Source: JBKHDT01 sp046541195
Lineage (GTDB): Bacteria > Pseudomonadota > Gammaproteobacteria > Halothiobacillales > Halothiobacillaceae
Direction of reading: 5' to 3'
Assembly: GCA_046541195.1 (NCBI GenBank)
Contig: JBKHDT010000040.1
Coordinates: 1-21,299 of the forward strand
DNA: 21,299 bases
Positions 1 through 7,784 of this stretch are shown piece by piece. The number at the start of each line of letters is the position of its first letter. Within the stretch, counting starts at the first letter, position 1. The position numbers and the translations under genes are program-made. The notes beneath the pieces are model-generated. The model ran no database searches. It was not told the origin of the DNA and saw only the letters and a program-made list of their open reading frames with translations.

Positions 1-4
1 TCAT
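1..4 (-). CDS. Possible start codon of the next gene downstream of trpD (trpC expected), cut by window edge
   Basis: On the minus strand an ATG lies at 4-2, 31 bases after the trpD stop. It is preceded by a good Shine-Dalgarno sequence GAGGA (plus-strand TCCTC at 14-18) with a 9-base spacer. A second ATG at 13-11 sits directly against the Shine-Dalgarno and is less likely. In many bacteria trpC (indole-3-glycerol phosphate synthase) follows trpD. That identity is inference from family context, because no coding sequence is visible. Confidence 0.35.
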
Positions 5-35
5 TGCGCGCATTCCTCGATTCGAAGCGGCCGCC

Positions 36-1064
36 TCATTGCGCCGCCGCGCATTCGCCGGTCAGCCGGACCAGTGCGTCCAGCCGTTCGGCGACTGTGC
101 CGCCCGCCAGTGTTTCCCGTGCCAGATCAACCCCCTCGGCCAGGGTGCCGGTCAGGCCGGCGACGTGTATCGCCGCGCCGGCATTGAGGGCGATCATGTC
201 CGCCGCCGGCCCGCGATGGCCTTCGAAGGCTTTGCGAATCAGCCTGAGACTGTCCTCGGGCCCCGCCACTCGCAGGCTGTCCAGCGGCTGACTGGACAGC
301 CCCAGGTTCTCGGGATGGACCCGGTAGGTTTCGATATGCCCGTCGCGCAGCTCGGCGACCTCGGTTTCGGCCGCGAGGCTGATCTCGTCAAGGCCGTCTG
401 CCGCGTGGACAACCAGCACGTGCCGTGCGCCCAACTCGCCCATCACCTCGGCCAGCGTCCGCAACCAGCGGCGATCATAGACGCCCAGCACCATGTTGGG
501 TGCGTCCGCCGGATTGGTCAGCGGCCCGAGGACGTTGAACAGCGTGCGCACCTTCAGCTCCTTGCGCGGACCGGCCGCATGGCGCATGGAGCCGTGGTGC
601 CGCGGCGCGAACATGAAGCCGACGCCCAGCTCGCGCACGCAGCGCGCCACGCAGTCCGGCCCGACGTCCAGCCGCACGCCCGCCGCTTCCAGCAGGTCGG
701 CACTACCCGAGCGGCTGGTAATCGAGCGGTTGCCGTGCTTGGCCACGTGCCCGCCCGCGGCGGCGACCACGAAGCTGCTGGCCGTCGAGACGTTGAACAG
801 CCGCGAACCGTCCCCCCCGGTTCCGACGATGTCCACCAGGTGGGGGACATCGACCGAGACACCGACGGCGAGGCGCCGCATGACCTGCGCGGCCGCCGCG
901 ATCTCTGCGACGGTTTCACCCTTCATCCGCAGCGCGACCATGAATCCGGCAATCTGCGCCGCAGTGGCCGCACCGCCCATGATGTCCTCCATGGCGGCAG
1001 TCATGAGGGCGGGCTGGAGATCCCGCCCCTCGATCACTTCGGCAATCGCTTCGAGAATACGCAT
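36..1064 (-). CDS. trpD: Anthranilate phosphoribosyltransferase TrpD
   Basis: The enzyme joins anthranilate to PRPP to make phosphoribosyl-anthranilate, the second step of tryptophan synthesis, in the cytoplasm. The 342-residue product has the usual length of a stand-alone TrpD. Visible motifs are the PRPP loop GTGGDG (residues 81-86), KHGNRSITSRSG (109-120, canonical KHGNR...SG), FAPRHH (152-157), RTLFNVLGPLTNP (173-185) and the Mg-binding Asp-Glu pair in DGLDE (226-227). The helical N-terminal domain is complete. It starts 19 bases after the secA stop, so it is probably co-transcribed or translationally linked with secA. The Shine-Dalgarno is weak (GGGG about 10 bases upstream). TrpG/TrpE, the more usual upstream partners, are not here. 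Identification is secure. Confidence 0.97.
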   Translation of the reverse strand: MRILEAIAEVIEGRDLQPALMTAAMEDIMGGAATAAQIAGFMVALRMKGETVAEIAAAAQVMRRLAVGVSVDVPHLVDIVGTGGDGSRLFNVSTASSFVVAAAGGHVAKHGNRSITSRSGSADLLEAAGVRLDVGPDCVARCVRELGVGFMFAPRHHGSMRHAAGPRKELKVRTLFNVLGPLTNPADAPNMVLGVYDRRWLRTLAEVMGELGARHVLVVHAADGLDEISLAAETEVAELRDGHIETYRVHPENLGLSSQPLDSLRVAGPEDSLRLIRKAFEGHRGPAADMIALNAGAAIHVAGLTGTLAEGVDLARETLAGGTVAERLDALVRLTGECAAAQ

Positions 1065-1083
1065 CGTGAACGCCCCGGAAAGA

Positions 1084-3852
1084 TCAGTTCAGCCTGCCGT
1101 GGCAATGCTTGTATTTCTTGCCCGAGCCGCACCAGCAGGGATCGTTGCGGCCTACCTTGGGCGTCTCGCGCCGATAGGTGCGCCCGGCAGACCCGTCGCC
1201 CTCGCCAGCCCGCTCGTCGTCGGGCGCCGCGGCGGACGCGTAGCCGCCCGCCTGGTCGTGTCGCGCCTCCATCTGGGCAGGATCGGGATAATGGGCATCG
1301 ACCACCTCGTCGAGCGCCTCGCGCACGGCCTCCGGCTCGGCCACCTGCAGGCGGCTGAGCGTGCGGATGATCTCGCCGTTCATCCGGTCGAGCATGCCCT
1401 CGAACATCTCGAAGGCTTCCCGCTTGAACTCCTGGGTGGGGTTCTTCTGGGCGTAACCGCGCAGTCCGATGCTCTGGCGCAGGTAGTCCATCGCCGCCAG
1501 GTGCTCCTTCCACTGGGTGTCGAGCACCTGAAGCAGCAGGCCCTTCTCGAAGCGGCGCAGGTTTTCCGCGCCGACTTTCGCCTCCTTCTCGGCGTAGACC
1601 TCGCTGAAATGGCGCTCGATCCGCGCAAGCAGGGTCTCGTCGTACAGGTCGGCATCCTCGTCGAGCCACTGCTGGATCGGCAGGTTCTCGCCGAAATCGT
1701 CCGCGAACACCCGGGTCAGCCCCTCGATGTCCCATTGCTCTTCCAGGGAGCCTGCGGGCACGAAACGGCGGAACACCGAGCCGAGTACGTCCTCGCGCAT
1801 GGCGACGATGTTCTCGCTCAGATCCTCGCTGTCCAGAATGGCGCGGCGCTGCTCGTAGACCACCTTGCGCTGGTCGTTGGCGACATTGTCGTAGTCCAGC
1901 AGGTGCTTTCGGATGTCGAAGTTGTGGCCCTCGACCTTGCGCTGGGCGTTTTCGATCGCGCGACTCACCCAGGGATGCTCGATGGCCTCGCCCTTTTCCA
2001 TGCCGAGCTTCTTCATCAGCCCGGCCACCTTGGGCGAGGCGAAAATCCGCATGAGGTTGTCTTCAAGGGACAGGAAGAAGCGGGTGGAACCCGGATCACC
2101 CTGGCGGCCGGAACGACCCCGAAGCTGGTTGTCGATCCGGCGGGACTCGTGACGCTCGGTGCCGATCACGTGCAGGCCGCCGGCCTCAAGCACCGCCTGG
2201 TGGCGCGTCTGCCAGTCGGCGCGCAGTCGTTCGCGCGCCGACTCGTCGGCATCGTGGCCCAGATCGAGCAGTTCGGCGTCGACATTGCCGCCGAGCACGA
2301 TATCGGTACCCCGGCCGGCCATGTTGGTCGCAATGGTCACGGCCCCGGGGCGCCCGGCCTGGGCGATGATCTCCGCTTCGCGCTCATGCTGCTTGGCATT
2401 GAGCACGTTGTGGGCGACGCCGGCCTTCTTGAGCGCGCCCGAAACCCGCTCGGAAGCATCGATCGACGCCGTGCCCACCAGCACCGGCTGCCCCTTGCCG
2501 ATGGCACTCTGGATATCCTTGATGATCGCCTCGAACTTCTCGTCCTCGGTCAGGAACACCAGGTCCCCGTGATCGATCCGCTGGACCGGCTTGTTCGGCG
2601 GAATCTGGACGACTTCCAGCCCGTAGATCTGCTGGAATTCCGCAGCCTCGGTATCGGCCGTGCCGGTCATGCCCGCGAGCTTGTCGTACAGGCGAAAGTA
2701 ATTCTGGAAGGTGATCGAGGCCAGGGTCTGGTTCTCGGGCTGGATCGGCAGACCTTCCTTGGCCTCGATCGCCTGGTGCAGACCTTCCGACCAGCGCCGG
2801 CCCGGCAGGGTCCGCCCGGTGAACTCGTCGACGATCACCACCTGGTTGTCGCGCACGATGTACTCGACATTGCGCCGGAACACCGAATGGGCCCGGATGG
2901 CCGCGTTGAGGTGGTGCAGCAGCATGATGTTCGAGGCATCGTAGAGGCTGGCACCCTCCTCGAGCAGGCCGATCTGCGAGAGCAGCTGCTCGGCGCGGTC
3001 GAAGCCCTGCTCGGTCAGGAAGGCCTGCTTGTTCTTCTCGTCGATCCAGAAGTCGCCGAGTTCCTCTTCGGTCAGCGGTTCCTCGTCCTCCTTGCCCTCG
3101 CGCGGCTGGCGCTTGAGCTCGGGAATCAGGCCGTTGATCTGGTGGTAGATCTCGGAGGAATCCGCGGCGGGTCCGGAGATGATCAGGGGCGTGCGGGCCT
3201 CGTCGATCAGGATCGAATCGACCTCGTCCACGATGCCGAACTTGAGCGGGCGCTGCATGATCGCGTCCTTCGAGAACGCCATGTTGTCCCGCAGGTAATC
3301 GAACCCCAGCTCGTTGTTGGTCGCGTAGGTGACGTCACAGTTGTAGGCATCACGCTTGGCCTGGGTGTCCATTCCGGGCACCACGACCCCGACGGTCAAC
3401 CCGAGGAAGTCGTAGATCCGCCCCATCCACTCGGCATCCCGCCGCGCCAGGTAGTCATTGACGGTGACCACGTGGACGCCCTCGCCGGACAGCGCATTGA
3501 GATAGACCGGCAAGGTGGCCACCAGGGTCTTGCCCTCCCCGGTACGCATCTCGGCGATCTTGCCTTCGTGCAGCACCATGCCCCCGATGAGCTGCACATC
3601 GAAATGACGCATGCCCAGCACGCGCCGGCCGGCTTCCCGACAGACCGCGAAGGCCTCCACCAGCAGGTCGTCGAGTTGCTCGCCATCGCGCAGGCGGGCA
3701 CGGAACAGCTCCGTGCGCCCGGCAAGCTCGGAATCGGAAAGCGCCTCCATCTGGGGCTCGAGTGCGTTGATTTGCGTGACCCGCTTGCGCAGTTTCTTGA
3801 CCAGGCGGTCGTTGCGGGTGCCGATAATCTTCTTGACGAATGAACCGATCAT
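1084..3852 (-). CDS. secA: Preprotein translocase ATPase SecA
   Basis: SecA is the motor that pushes unfolded preproteins through the SecYEG channel at the inner membrane. The 922-residue protein is slightly longer than the E. coli one (901). It has the Walker A GEGKT (residues 105-109), the DEAD-type Walker B DEVDS (209-213), a long central region with the helicase-like second motor (an AGRGTDI motif is visible), and the C-terminal SecB/phospholipid-binding zinc motif with Cys906, Cys908, Cys917 and His918. The start (MIGSFVKK) lines up with the E. coli N-terminus. The poorly conserved linker before the zinc motif is Ala/Gly/Asp rich. secA is divergent from dciA across 140 bp and is followed closely by trpD. 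No secM-like leader gene is visible upstream. Confidence 0.98.
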   Translation of the reverse strand: MIGSFVKKIIGTRNDRLVKKLRKRVTQINALEPQMEALSDSELAGRTELFRARLRDGEQLDDLLVEAFAVCREAGRRVLGMRHFDVQLIGGMVLHEGKIAEMRTGEGKTLVATLPVYLNALSGEGVHVVTVNDYLARRDAEWMGRIYDFLGLTVGVVVPGMDTQAKRDAYNCDVTYATNNELGFDYLRDNMAFSKDAIMQRPLKFGIVDEVDSILIDEARTPLIISGPAADSSEIYHQINGLIPELKRQPREGKEDEEPLTEEELGDFWIDEKNKQAFLTEQGFDRAEQLLSQIGLLEEGASLYDASNIMLLHHLNAAIRAHSVFRRNVEYIVRDNQVVIVDEFTGRTLPGRRWSEGLHQAIEAKEGLPIQPENQTLASITFQNYFRLYDKLAGMTGTADTEAAEFQQIYGLEVVQIPPNKPVQRIDHGDLVFLTEDEKFEAIIKDIQSAIGKGQPVLVGTASIDASERVSGALKKAGVAHNVLNAKQHEREAEIIAQAGRPGAVTIATNMAGRGTDIVLGGNVDAELLDLGHDADESARERLRADWQTRHQAVLEAGGLHVIGTERHESRRIDNQLRGRSGRQGDPGSTRFFLSLEDNLMRIFASPKVAGLMKKLGMEKGEAIEHPWVSRAIENAQRKVEGHNFDIRKHLLDYDNVANDQRKVVYEQRRAILDSEDLSENIVAMREDVLGSVFRRFVPAGSLEEQWDIEGLTRVFADDFGENLPIQQWLDEDADLYDETLLARIERHFSEVYAEKEAKVGAENLRRFEKGLLLQVLDTQWKEHLAAMDYLRQSIGLRGYAQKNPTQEFKREAFEMFEGMLDRMNGEIIRTLSRLQVAEPEAVREALDEVVDAHYPDPAQMEARHDQAGGYASAAAPDDERAGEGDGSAGRTYRRETPKVGRNDPCWCGSGKKYKHCHGRLN

Positions 3853-3992
3853 GCGTGGTTACCAGTGGACACGCCCCTTGCGTGGCGGCCCGGATTGAAG
3901 TGCGTTGATGAACGCGAAATGTTAGTTTATTGCGGCGTCCAAGGGAAACGCCGCGACCGGGCATTCCGGGATTGCGTTTCACGGGGGGATGA
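3853..3992. promoter_or_regulatory. Divergent promoter region secA / dciA
   Basis: This 140-bp gap must hold the start signals for both divergent genes. It contains a short relatively AT-rich patch at about 3905-3931, centred on TTAGTTTATTG. I could not find a convincing pair of -35 and -10 boxes for either direction; a TTGGAC on the minus strand and a TTGATG on the plus strand are possible -35 boxes without good partners. The assignment is positional. dciA has a GGGGGG Shine-Dalgarno-like run at 3983-3988. Confidence 0.4.
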
Positions 3993-4427
3993 ATGAACCA
4001 CAGCGCGCGCGCACCGAAACGGCCGACCGGCCTGCTGCCCACCCGGATCGTCGCCAAGGCGCGACTGCTGGCCGGGCTGGAGGCCCTGCTCCAGGAAGCC
4101 CTGCCGGAAACCCTGCGCGGCAGCTGTCACGTGGCCAACCTGCGTGACGGCGCGCTGATCATTCGCGCCGACAACGCGGCGCTGGCCACCCAGCTGCGAT
4201 TTCTGACGCCCAGAATCCAGGCAGACCTGAATGCACGCGCGCCGGTGCGCATCGATGCGGTCAAGGCCCGTGTGCTGCCACAACGGGCTGAGCGGCTGCC
4301 ACAGGCGCCGTCCCGCAGGCTGTCCGAGCAGGCACGCCAGGCCATTGCCCAGACTGCCGAGGCAATGGCACCGGGCAGGCTGCGCACCGCCCTTCAGCGG
4401 CTGGCGCGGCATCAAGGAAAATCATGA
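3993..4427 (+). CDS. dciA: DUF721 family protein, DciA-type replicative helicase operator/loader
   Basis: DciA proteins interact with the replicative helicase DnaB and replace DnaC/DnaI loaders in most bacteria. The 144-residue product has the DUF721 core: a basic N-terminus, a leucine-rich helix (LLAGLEALLQEAL), and the strand-turn region around VANLRDGALIIRADNAALATQLRFL (given here in pieces: VANLRDG, LIIRADN, QLRFL). It has a less conserved basic C-terminal tail rich in Arg and Gln. It is the only plus-strand gene in the window, sitting head-to-head with secA and tail-to-tail with lpxC. This matches the Pseudomonas arrangement lpxC / inverted DUF721 gene / secA, which supports the family call. 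ATG at 3989 in another frame is not used. Function is from family knowledge. Confidence 0.85.
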   Translation: MNHSARAPKRPTGLLPTRIVAKARLLAGLEALLQEALPETLRGSCHVANLRDGALIIRADNAALATQLRFLTPRIQADLNARAPVRIDAVKARVLPQRAERLPQAPSRRLSEQARQAIAQTAEAMAPGRLRTALQRLARHQGKS

Positions 4428-4430
4428 CCC

Positions 4431-4474
4431 GCAGCCTCGACGGCTGCGCCCCGCGGCAGGGATGGATGCCGCGG
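4431..4474. terminator. Two tandem hairpins in the convergent dciA-lpxC gap
   Basis: The 70-bp space between the facing stops of dciA and lpxC holds two perfect stem-loops. The first is GCAGCC (4431-4436) with GGCTGC (4442-4447), loop of 5. The second is CCGCGGCA (4451-4458) with TGCCGCGG (4467-4474), loop of 8. Neither has a following T-run on either strand, so they are not textbook intrinsic terminators. Position suggests a shared bidirectional 3'-end or transcription barrier (inference). Confidence 0.5.
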
Positions 4475-4497
4475 CGAAGGATACGCCTGCGAACGGC

Positions 4498-5421
4498 TCA
4501 GGCGGTGGTGGCGTGGCGTGCCACCGGCCGCAGGTAGGACAGCGGAAGCTGGGCGTCGTCGGCAAAGGTGATTTCCTCGTAGGCTTCCTCGTTCGCCAGC
4601 AACTCGCGCAACAGCAGGTTGTTGAGCGCGTGTCCGGACTTGTGGCCCACGAAGGCCCCGATGACGCTGCGCCCGAGCAGGTAGAGGTCGCCGATCGCAT
4701 CGAGGATCTTGTGCTTGACGAACTCGTCGCCGTAGCGCAGCCCCTCCTCGTTGAGGATATGGTAATCCCCGATCACGATGGCGTTCTCGACGCTGCCGCC
4801 AAGCGCCAGGTTGCGCTGGCGCATGGCCTCGAGATCGCGTATGAACCCGAAGGTCCGCGCCCGGGAAACCTCCTTGACGAAGGTCGTGGAGGAAAAGTCG
4901 ATCTGCGCCTGCTGGTCGGTGCGGTTGAGCACCGGGTGGTTGAAGTCGATCGACATGCCGACCCGGAAGCCGTCGTGTGGTTCGAACCGGACCCAGCGAT
5001 CGCCGTCGCGCACCTCGACCGTACGCCGAATGCGGATGAACCGCTTGGGCGCCGCCTGCTCGTCGATGCCGGCAGACTGCAGCAGAAAGACGAACGGACT
5101 GGCGCTGCCATCCATGATGGGCATCTCCGGCCCGTCGATGTCCACGTGCACGTTGTCGATGCCCAGTCCGGCCAGGGCGGACATCAGGTGCTCGACCGTC
5201 GAGATCTTCACGCCATCCTTGACCAGGGTCGTGGAGAGCTGCGTCTCGCCGACACTGAAGGCGTGGCCGGGAATCGTGACCGGCTCGGGCAGGTCCGTTC
5301 GGTGGAACATGATCCCGGTGTTGGGCTCGGCCGGCCGAAGGGTCAGCCGGACCCGTTCGCCGGTATGCAGACCGATGCCGGTTGCCCGGATGACATTCTT
5401 GAGCGTGCGCTGGTGGATCAA
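4498..5421 (-). CDS. lpxC: UDP-3-O-acyl-N-acetylglucosamine deacetylase LpxC
   Basis: LpxC is the zinc enzyme for the committed step of lipid A synthesis. I place the start at a TTG (5421-5419), giving MIHQRTLKN, which matches the E. coli N-terminus MIKQRTLK. A GAGG Shine-Dalgarno lies 8 bases upstream (plus CCTC 5430-5433). The product is 307 residues (E. coli 305). Zinc and catalytic residues are present: Glu77, His78 (in EHLMSALAGLG), Thr190, His237, Asp241 and His264 (GHKSGHALNN). The reading frame is open for about 418 more codons upstream, through htpG in another frame, which is a high-GC artefact. The C-terminus ends HATTA and lacks the E. coli AVLA degron. The usual neighbour ftsZ is absent and htpG lies upstream. 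Confidence 0.96.
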   Translation of the reverse strand: MIHQRTLKNVIRATGIGLHTGERVRLTLRPAEPNTGIMFHRTDLPEPVTIPGHAFSVGETQLSTTLVKDGVKISTVEHLMSALAGLGIDNVHVDIDGPEMPIMDGSASPFVFLLQSAGIDEQAAPKRFIRIRRTVEVRDGDRWVRFEPHDGFRVGMSIDFNHPVLNRTDQQAQIDFSSTTFVKEVSRARTFGFIRDLEAMRQRNLALGGSVENAIVIGDYHILNEEGLRYGDEFVKHKILDAIGDLYLLGRSVIGAFVGHKSGHALNNLLLRELLANEEAYEEITFADDAQLPLSYLRPVARHATTA

Positions 5422-5508
5422 AGATGGGGCCTCGGATCTTCGGCCCGGGCGTGTGCGCGGCAGCTCGACGAGCCTGCCGGCGAGGACCGGACACAGTAAT
5501 TTAACCGC

Positions 5509-5517
5509 ATTATGACA
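5509..5517 (-). promoter_or_regulatory. lpxC promoter, extended -10
   Basis: The minus strand reads TGTCATAAT: a TG one base upstream of CATAAT, five of six matches to the -10 consensus. No good -35 is seen at the normal spacing, as is typical of extended -10 promoters. Transcription would start near 5502, giving a leader of about 80 bases to the TTG start. A short AT-rich stretch TAAATTA follows it. Assignment is by motif only. Confidence 0.5.
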
Positions 5518-5623
5518 CGGACAGCGCCCGGTGGACCAGAATCCGGGAAGGCGGCGGGCACGCCCGCGCCCGCCCCCCGGCCGCGACCGCCGCGGAGAAC
5601 CTTCGGTCCGTGCAGGGTTGGGG

Positions 5624-5651
5624 AAACCATTCCGGACACGGACGATGGTTT
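5624..5651 (-). terminator. Probable terminator after htpG
   Basis: An inverted repeat 25 bases past the htpG stop pairs AAACCAT (5624-5630) plus TCCG (5631-5634) with CGGA (5639-5642) and ATGGTTT (5645-5651). That is 11 base pairs with a 2-base bulge and a 4-base loop. The T-run is short (TTT on the minus strand, TTTT on the plus), so it may be inefficient. Confidence 0.5.
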
Positions 5652-5675
5652 TGCGGCCCGCGGTGGAAGCTGCCT

Positions 5676-7559
5676 TCAGGCGAGCAGCCGGTTGAGCCGC
5701 TGGACGAAGCCTGCGGCATTTTCCGGCGTGCCGCCCTCGGCCAGCAGCGCCTGCCCGAAGAGCACATGGGCATAATCCGCGAAACGCTCGTCGTCGGACT
5801 CGGCGCCGGCCCGCTTGAGCAGCGGGTGCGACAGGTTGACCTCCAGAATCGGCTTGATCTCGGGGACCGTCTGGCCGGCCTCCTTGAGCAGGCGCTGCAG
5901 GTGCAGGCTCAGGCCTTCCTCGGTGGTCACGAGACAGGAAGGCGAGTCCACGAGCCTGGGGGACGCGCGCACTTCGCTCACCTGGTCGCCCAGTGCCTTC
6001 TGCAGACGTTCGAGCAAAGATTCCCGGGCCTGCTTGTCGTCCTCGGCTTCCTCCTTCTCGCCTTCGTCGAGGGTCACCTCGGCCTTGGCCACCGACTTGA
6101 GCTTCTTGCCTTCGAATTCCGTCAGATGACTGACCAGCCACTCGTCGACACGGTCGGAGAGCAGCAGCACCTCGATGCCCTTCTTGCGGAATACCTCCAG
6201 GTGGGGCGAACCCAGGGCGGCGGCGTGACTGTCGGCGACAATGTAGAAGATTTCCTCCTGGTCCTCCTGCATGCGCCCCAGGTAGTCGGCCAGGGAAACC
6301 GTCTGCGCGGCGCCCTCGGCATGGGTGCTGGCAAAGCGCAGCAGCTTCGCGATCTGCTCGCGGTTGGCGAAGTCCTCGGCCGGGCCTTCCTTGAGCACCA
6401 TCCCGAAGGTTTCCCAGAACCTGGCGTACTTCTCGGGCTCGTTGTCGGCCATGTCCTGCAAAAGCGACAGGACGCGCTTCACGGAGCCCTGGCGAATGCC
6501 GTCCAGCACCCGCGAGGACTGGAGGATCTCGCGCGAGACGTTCAGCGGCAGGTCGGCCGAGTCGATCACCCCGCGCACGAAACGCAGGTAGCGGGGCATG
6601 AGCTTCTCGGCCTCTTCCATGATGAATACCCGCCGGACGTAGAGCTTGACCCCGTGTGACTGGTCGCGATCCCACAGATCGAAGGGCGCCCGGGAGGGAA
6701 TAAACAGCAGCGAGGTGTACTCGGTCTTGCCCTCGACCCGGTTGTGACTCCAGGCCAGCGGGTCCTCCCAGTCATGGGCGACGTGCTTGTAGAACGCCTT
6801 GTACTCGTCGTCCTCGATCTCGTTGCGCGGGCGGGCCCAGAGCGCGTTGGAATCGTTGACCTGCTCGAAGGCCTCGCCCGAATCCTGGTCGTCCTGCTCC
6901 GCTTCCTCGCCCTCTTTGCGCTCAACCGGCATTTCAACCGGGAAGGTGATGTGGTCCGAGTACTTGCGCACAATGGACTTCAGGCGCCAGTCGTCCGCGA
7001 ACTCGGCATCGTCCTCGCGCAGGTGCAGCACGATCGTGGTGCCCCGTTCGCCCTTCTCGACCGTCTCAAGCGTATAGCTGCCATCGCCCGTGGACGCCCA
7101 GCGCACCCCGTGCTCCGCTTCCATGCCGGCACGGCGCGTGGTCAGCGTGATGCGGTCGGCGACGATGAACGCCGAATAGAAACCCACGCCAAACTGGCCA
7201 ATGAGCTGTGCATCCTTCGCCTTGTCCTGGCCGAGCTGCTCGAGAAACGCCCGGGTACCCGAGCGGGCGATGGTCCCGATGTTCTCGATGACCTCGTCGC
7301 GGTTCATGCCGATGCCGTTGTCGCTGATCGTCACCGTGCGCTGTTCCTTGTCGGCCTCGATCCGGATGCGCAGCCGCTCGTCTCCCTCGTAGAGCGCCTC
7401 GTCCGAAAGCGCCTCGAAACGCAGCTTGTCACAGGCATCCGAGGCGTTGGAAACCAGCTCGCGCAGAAAGATCTCCTTGTTGGAGTACAGCGAGTGAATC
7501 ATCAGCCTGAGCAGCTGGTTGACCTCGGTCTGGAACGGATGGGTTTCAACGTTGGACAT
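5676..7559 (-). CDS. htpG: Chaperone protein HtpG (bacterial Hsp90)
   Basis: HtpG is the cytosolic ATP-dependent Hsp90 chaperone, which folds and remodels client proteins as a dimer. The 627-residue product has the usual length (E. coli 624). The N-terminal GHKL ATPase domain is intact: Glu34 and Asn38 in ELVSNASDA, Asp80 in DNGIGM, and the lid/glycine segment QFGVGFYS (122-129). The charged middle linker (Glu/Asp rich around residues 215-235), the middle domain and the C-terminal dimerisation domain follow. I chose ATG at 7559 over an upstream in-frame ATG at 7607 because the sequence then begins MSNVETHPFQTE as in the family. In addition, AGGAG lies 8 bases upstream (plus 7568-7572), and the heat-shock promoter lies just above. 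It is a single-gene unit. Confidence 0.98.
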   Translation of the reverse strand: MSNVETHPFQTEVNQLLRLMIHSLYSNKEIFLRELVSNASDACDKLRFEALSDEALYEGDERLRIRIEADKEQRTVTISDNGIGMNRDEVIENIGTIARSGTRAFLEQLGQDKAKDAQLIGQFGVGFYSAFIVADRITLTTRRAGMEAEHGVRWASTGDGSYTLETVEKGERGTTIVLHLREDDAEFADDWRLKSIVRKYSDHITFPVEMPVERKEGEEAEQDDQDSGEAFEQVNDSNALWARPRNEIEDDEYKAFYKHVAHDWEDPLAWSHNRVEGKTEYTSLLFIPSRAPFDLWDRDQSHGVKLYVRRVFIMEEAEKLMPRYLRFVRGVIDSADLPLNVSREILQSSRVLDGIRQGSVKRVLSLLQDMADNEPEKYARFWETFGMVLKEGPAEDFANREQIAKLLRFASTHAEGAAQTVSLADYLGRMQEDQEEIFYIVADSHAAALGSPHLEVFRKKGIEVLLLSDRVDEWLVSHLTEFEGKKLKSVAKAEVTLDEGEKEEAEDDKQARESLLERLQKALGDQVSEVRASPRLVDSPSCLVTTEEGLSLHLQRLLKEAGQTVPEIKPILEVNLSHPLLKRAGAESDDERFADYAHVLFGQALLAEGGTPENAAGFVQRLNRLLA

Positions 7560-7595
7560 GCACGAATCTCCTGGAATGGTCTGGTCGATCACCGG

Positions 7596-7624
7596 GAATG
7601 GGGGCAATGAGGCATCTTTTCAAG
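7596..7624 (-). promoter_or_regulatory. Heat-shock (sigma-32) promoter of htpG
   Basis: The minus strand shows CTTGAAA (7624-7618), a 14-base spacer, then CCCCATTC (7603-7596). This is nearly the RpoH consensus (CTTGAAA, 13-17 bases, CCCCATNT). Transcription would start close to 7588, giving a leader of about 28 bases to the ATG at 7559. htpG is a classic RpoH gene, so motif and context agree. Confidence 0.78.
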
Positions 7625-7703
7625 ACCGCAGCGACAAGGCGGCTGCCCCGGGCGCGGCGCCGCGATCCGCACCGGCGAACAATCCGGCCGGCGGGGGCGC
7701 AAC

Positions 7704-7738
7704 AAAAAACGCCGCGGCAAGACACCCGGCGTTTTTTT
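7704..7738 (-). terminator. Rho-independent terminator of the rpsP-rimM-trmD-rplS operon
   Basis: The stem ACGCCG (7709-7714) pairs with CGGCGT (7727-7732) around a 12-base loop. It is flanked by an A-run at 7704-7709 and a T-run at 7732-7738, so it has a U-tract in both directions. On the minus strand it lies about 45 bases after the rplS stop and ends the ribosomal-protein operon, insulating htpG. Confidence 0.8.
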
Positions 7739-7784
7739 CATGCCTTAAGCTGCGACCGCGGGAACAGCCCGCGGCGCCTGCGAC

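Noticed and set aside
493..3843. A 1116-codon open frame on the plus strand, antisense to trpD and secA
   Set aside because: It mirrors secA codon for codon in a high-GC gene, has no recognisable domain or ribosome binding site, and secA is unmistakable on the other strand.
5422..6675. In-frame 418-codon upstream extension of lpxC through htpG
   Set aside because: The extension is in a different frame of a real gene and has no homology. LpxC begins normally at the TTG with a GAGG Shine-Dalgarno.
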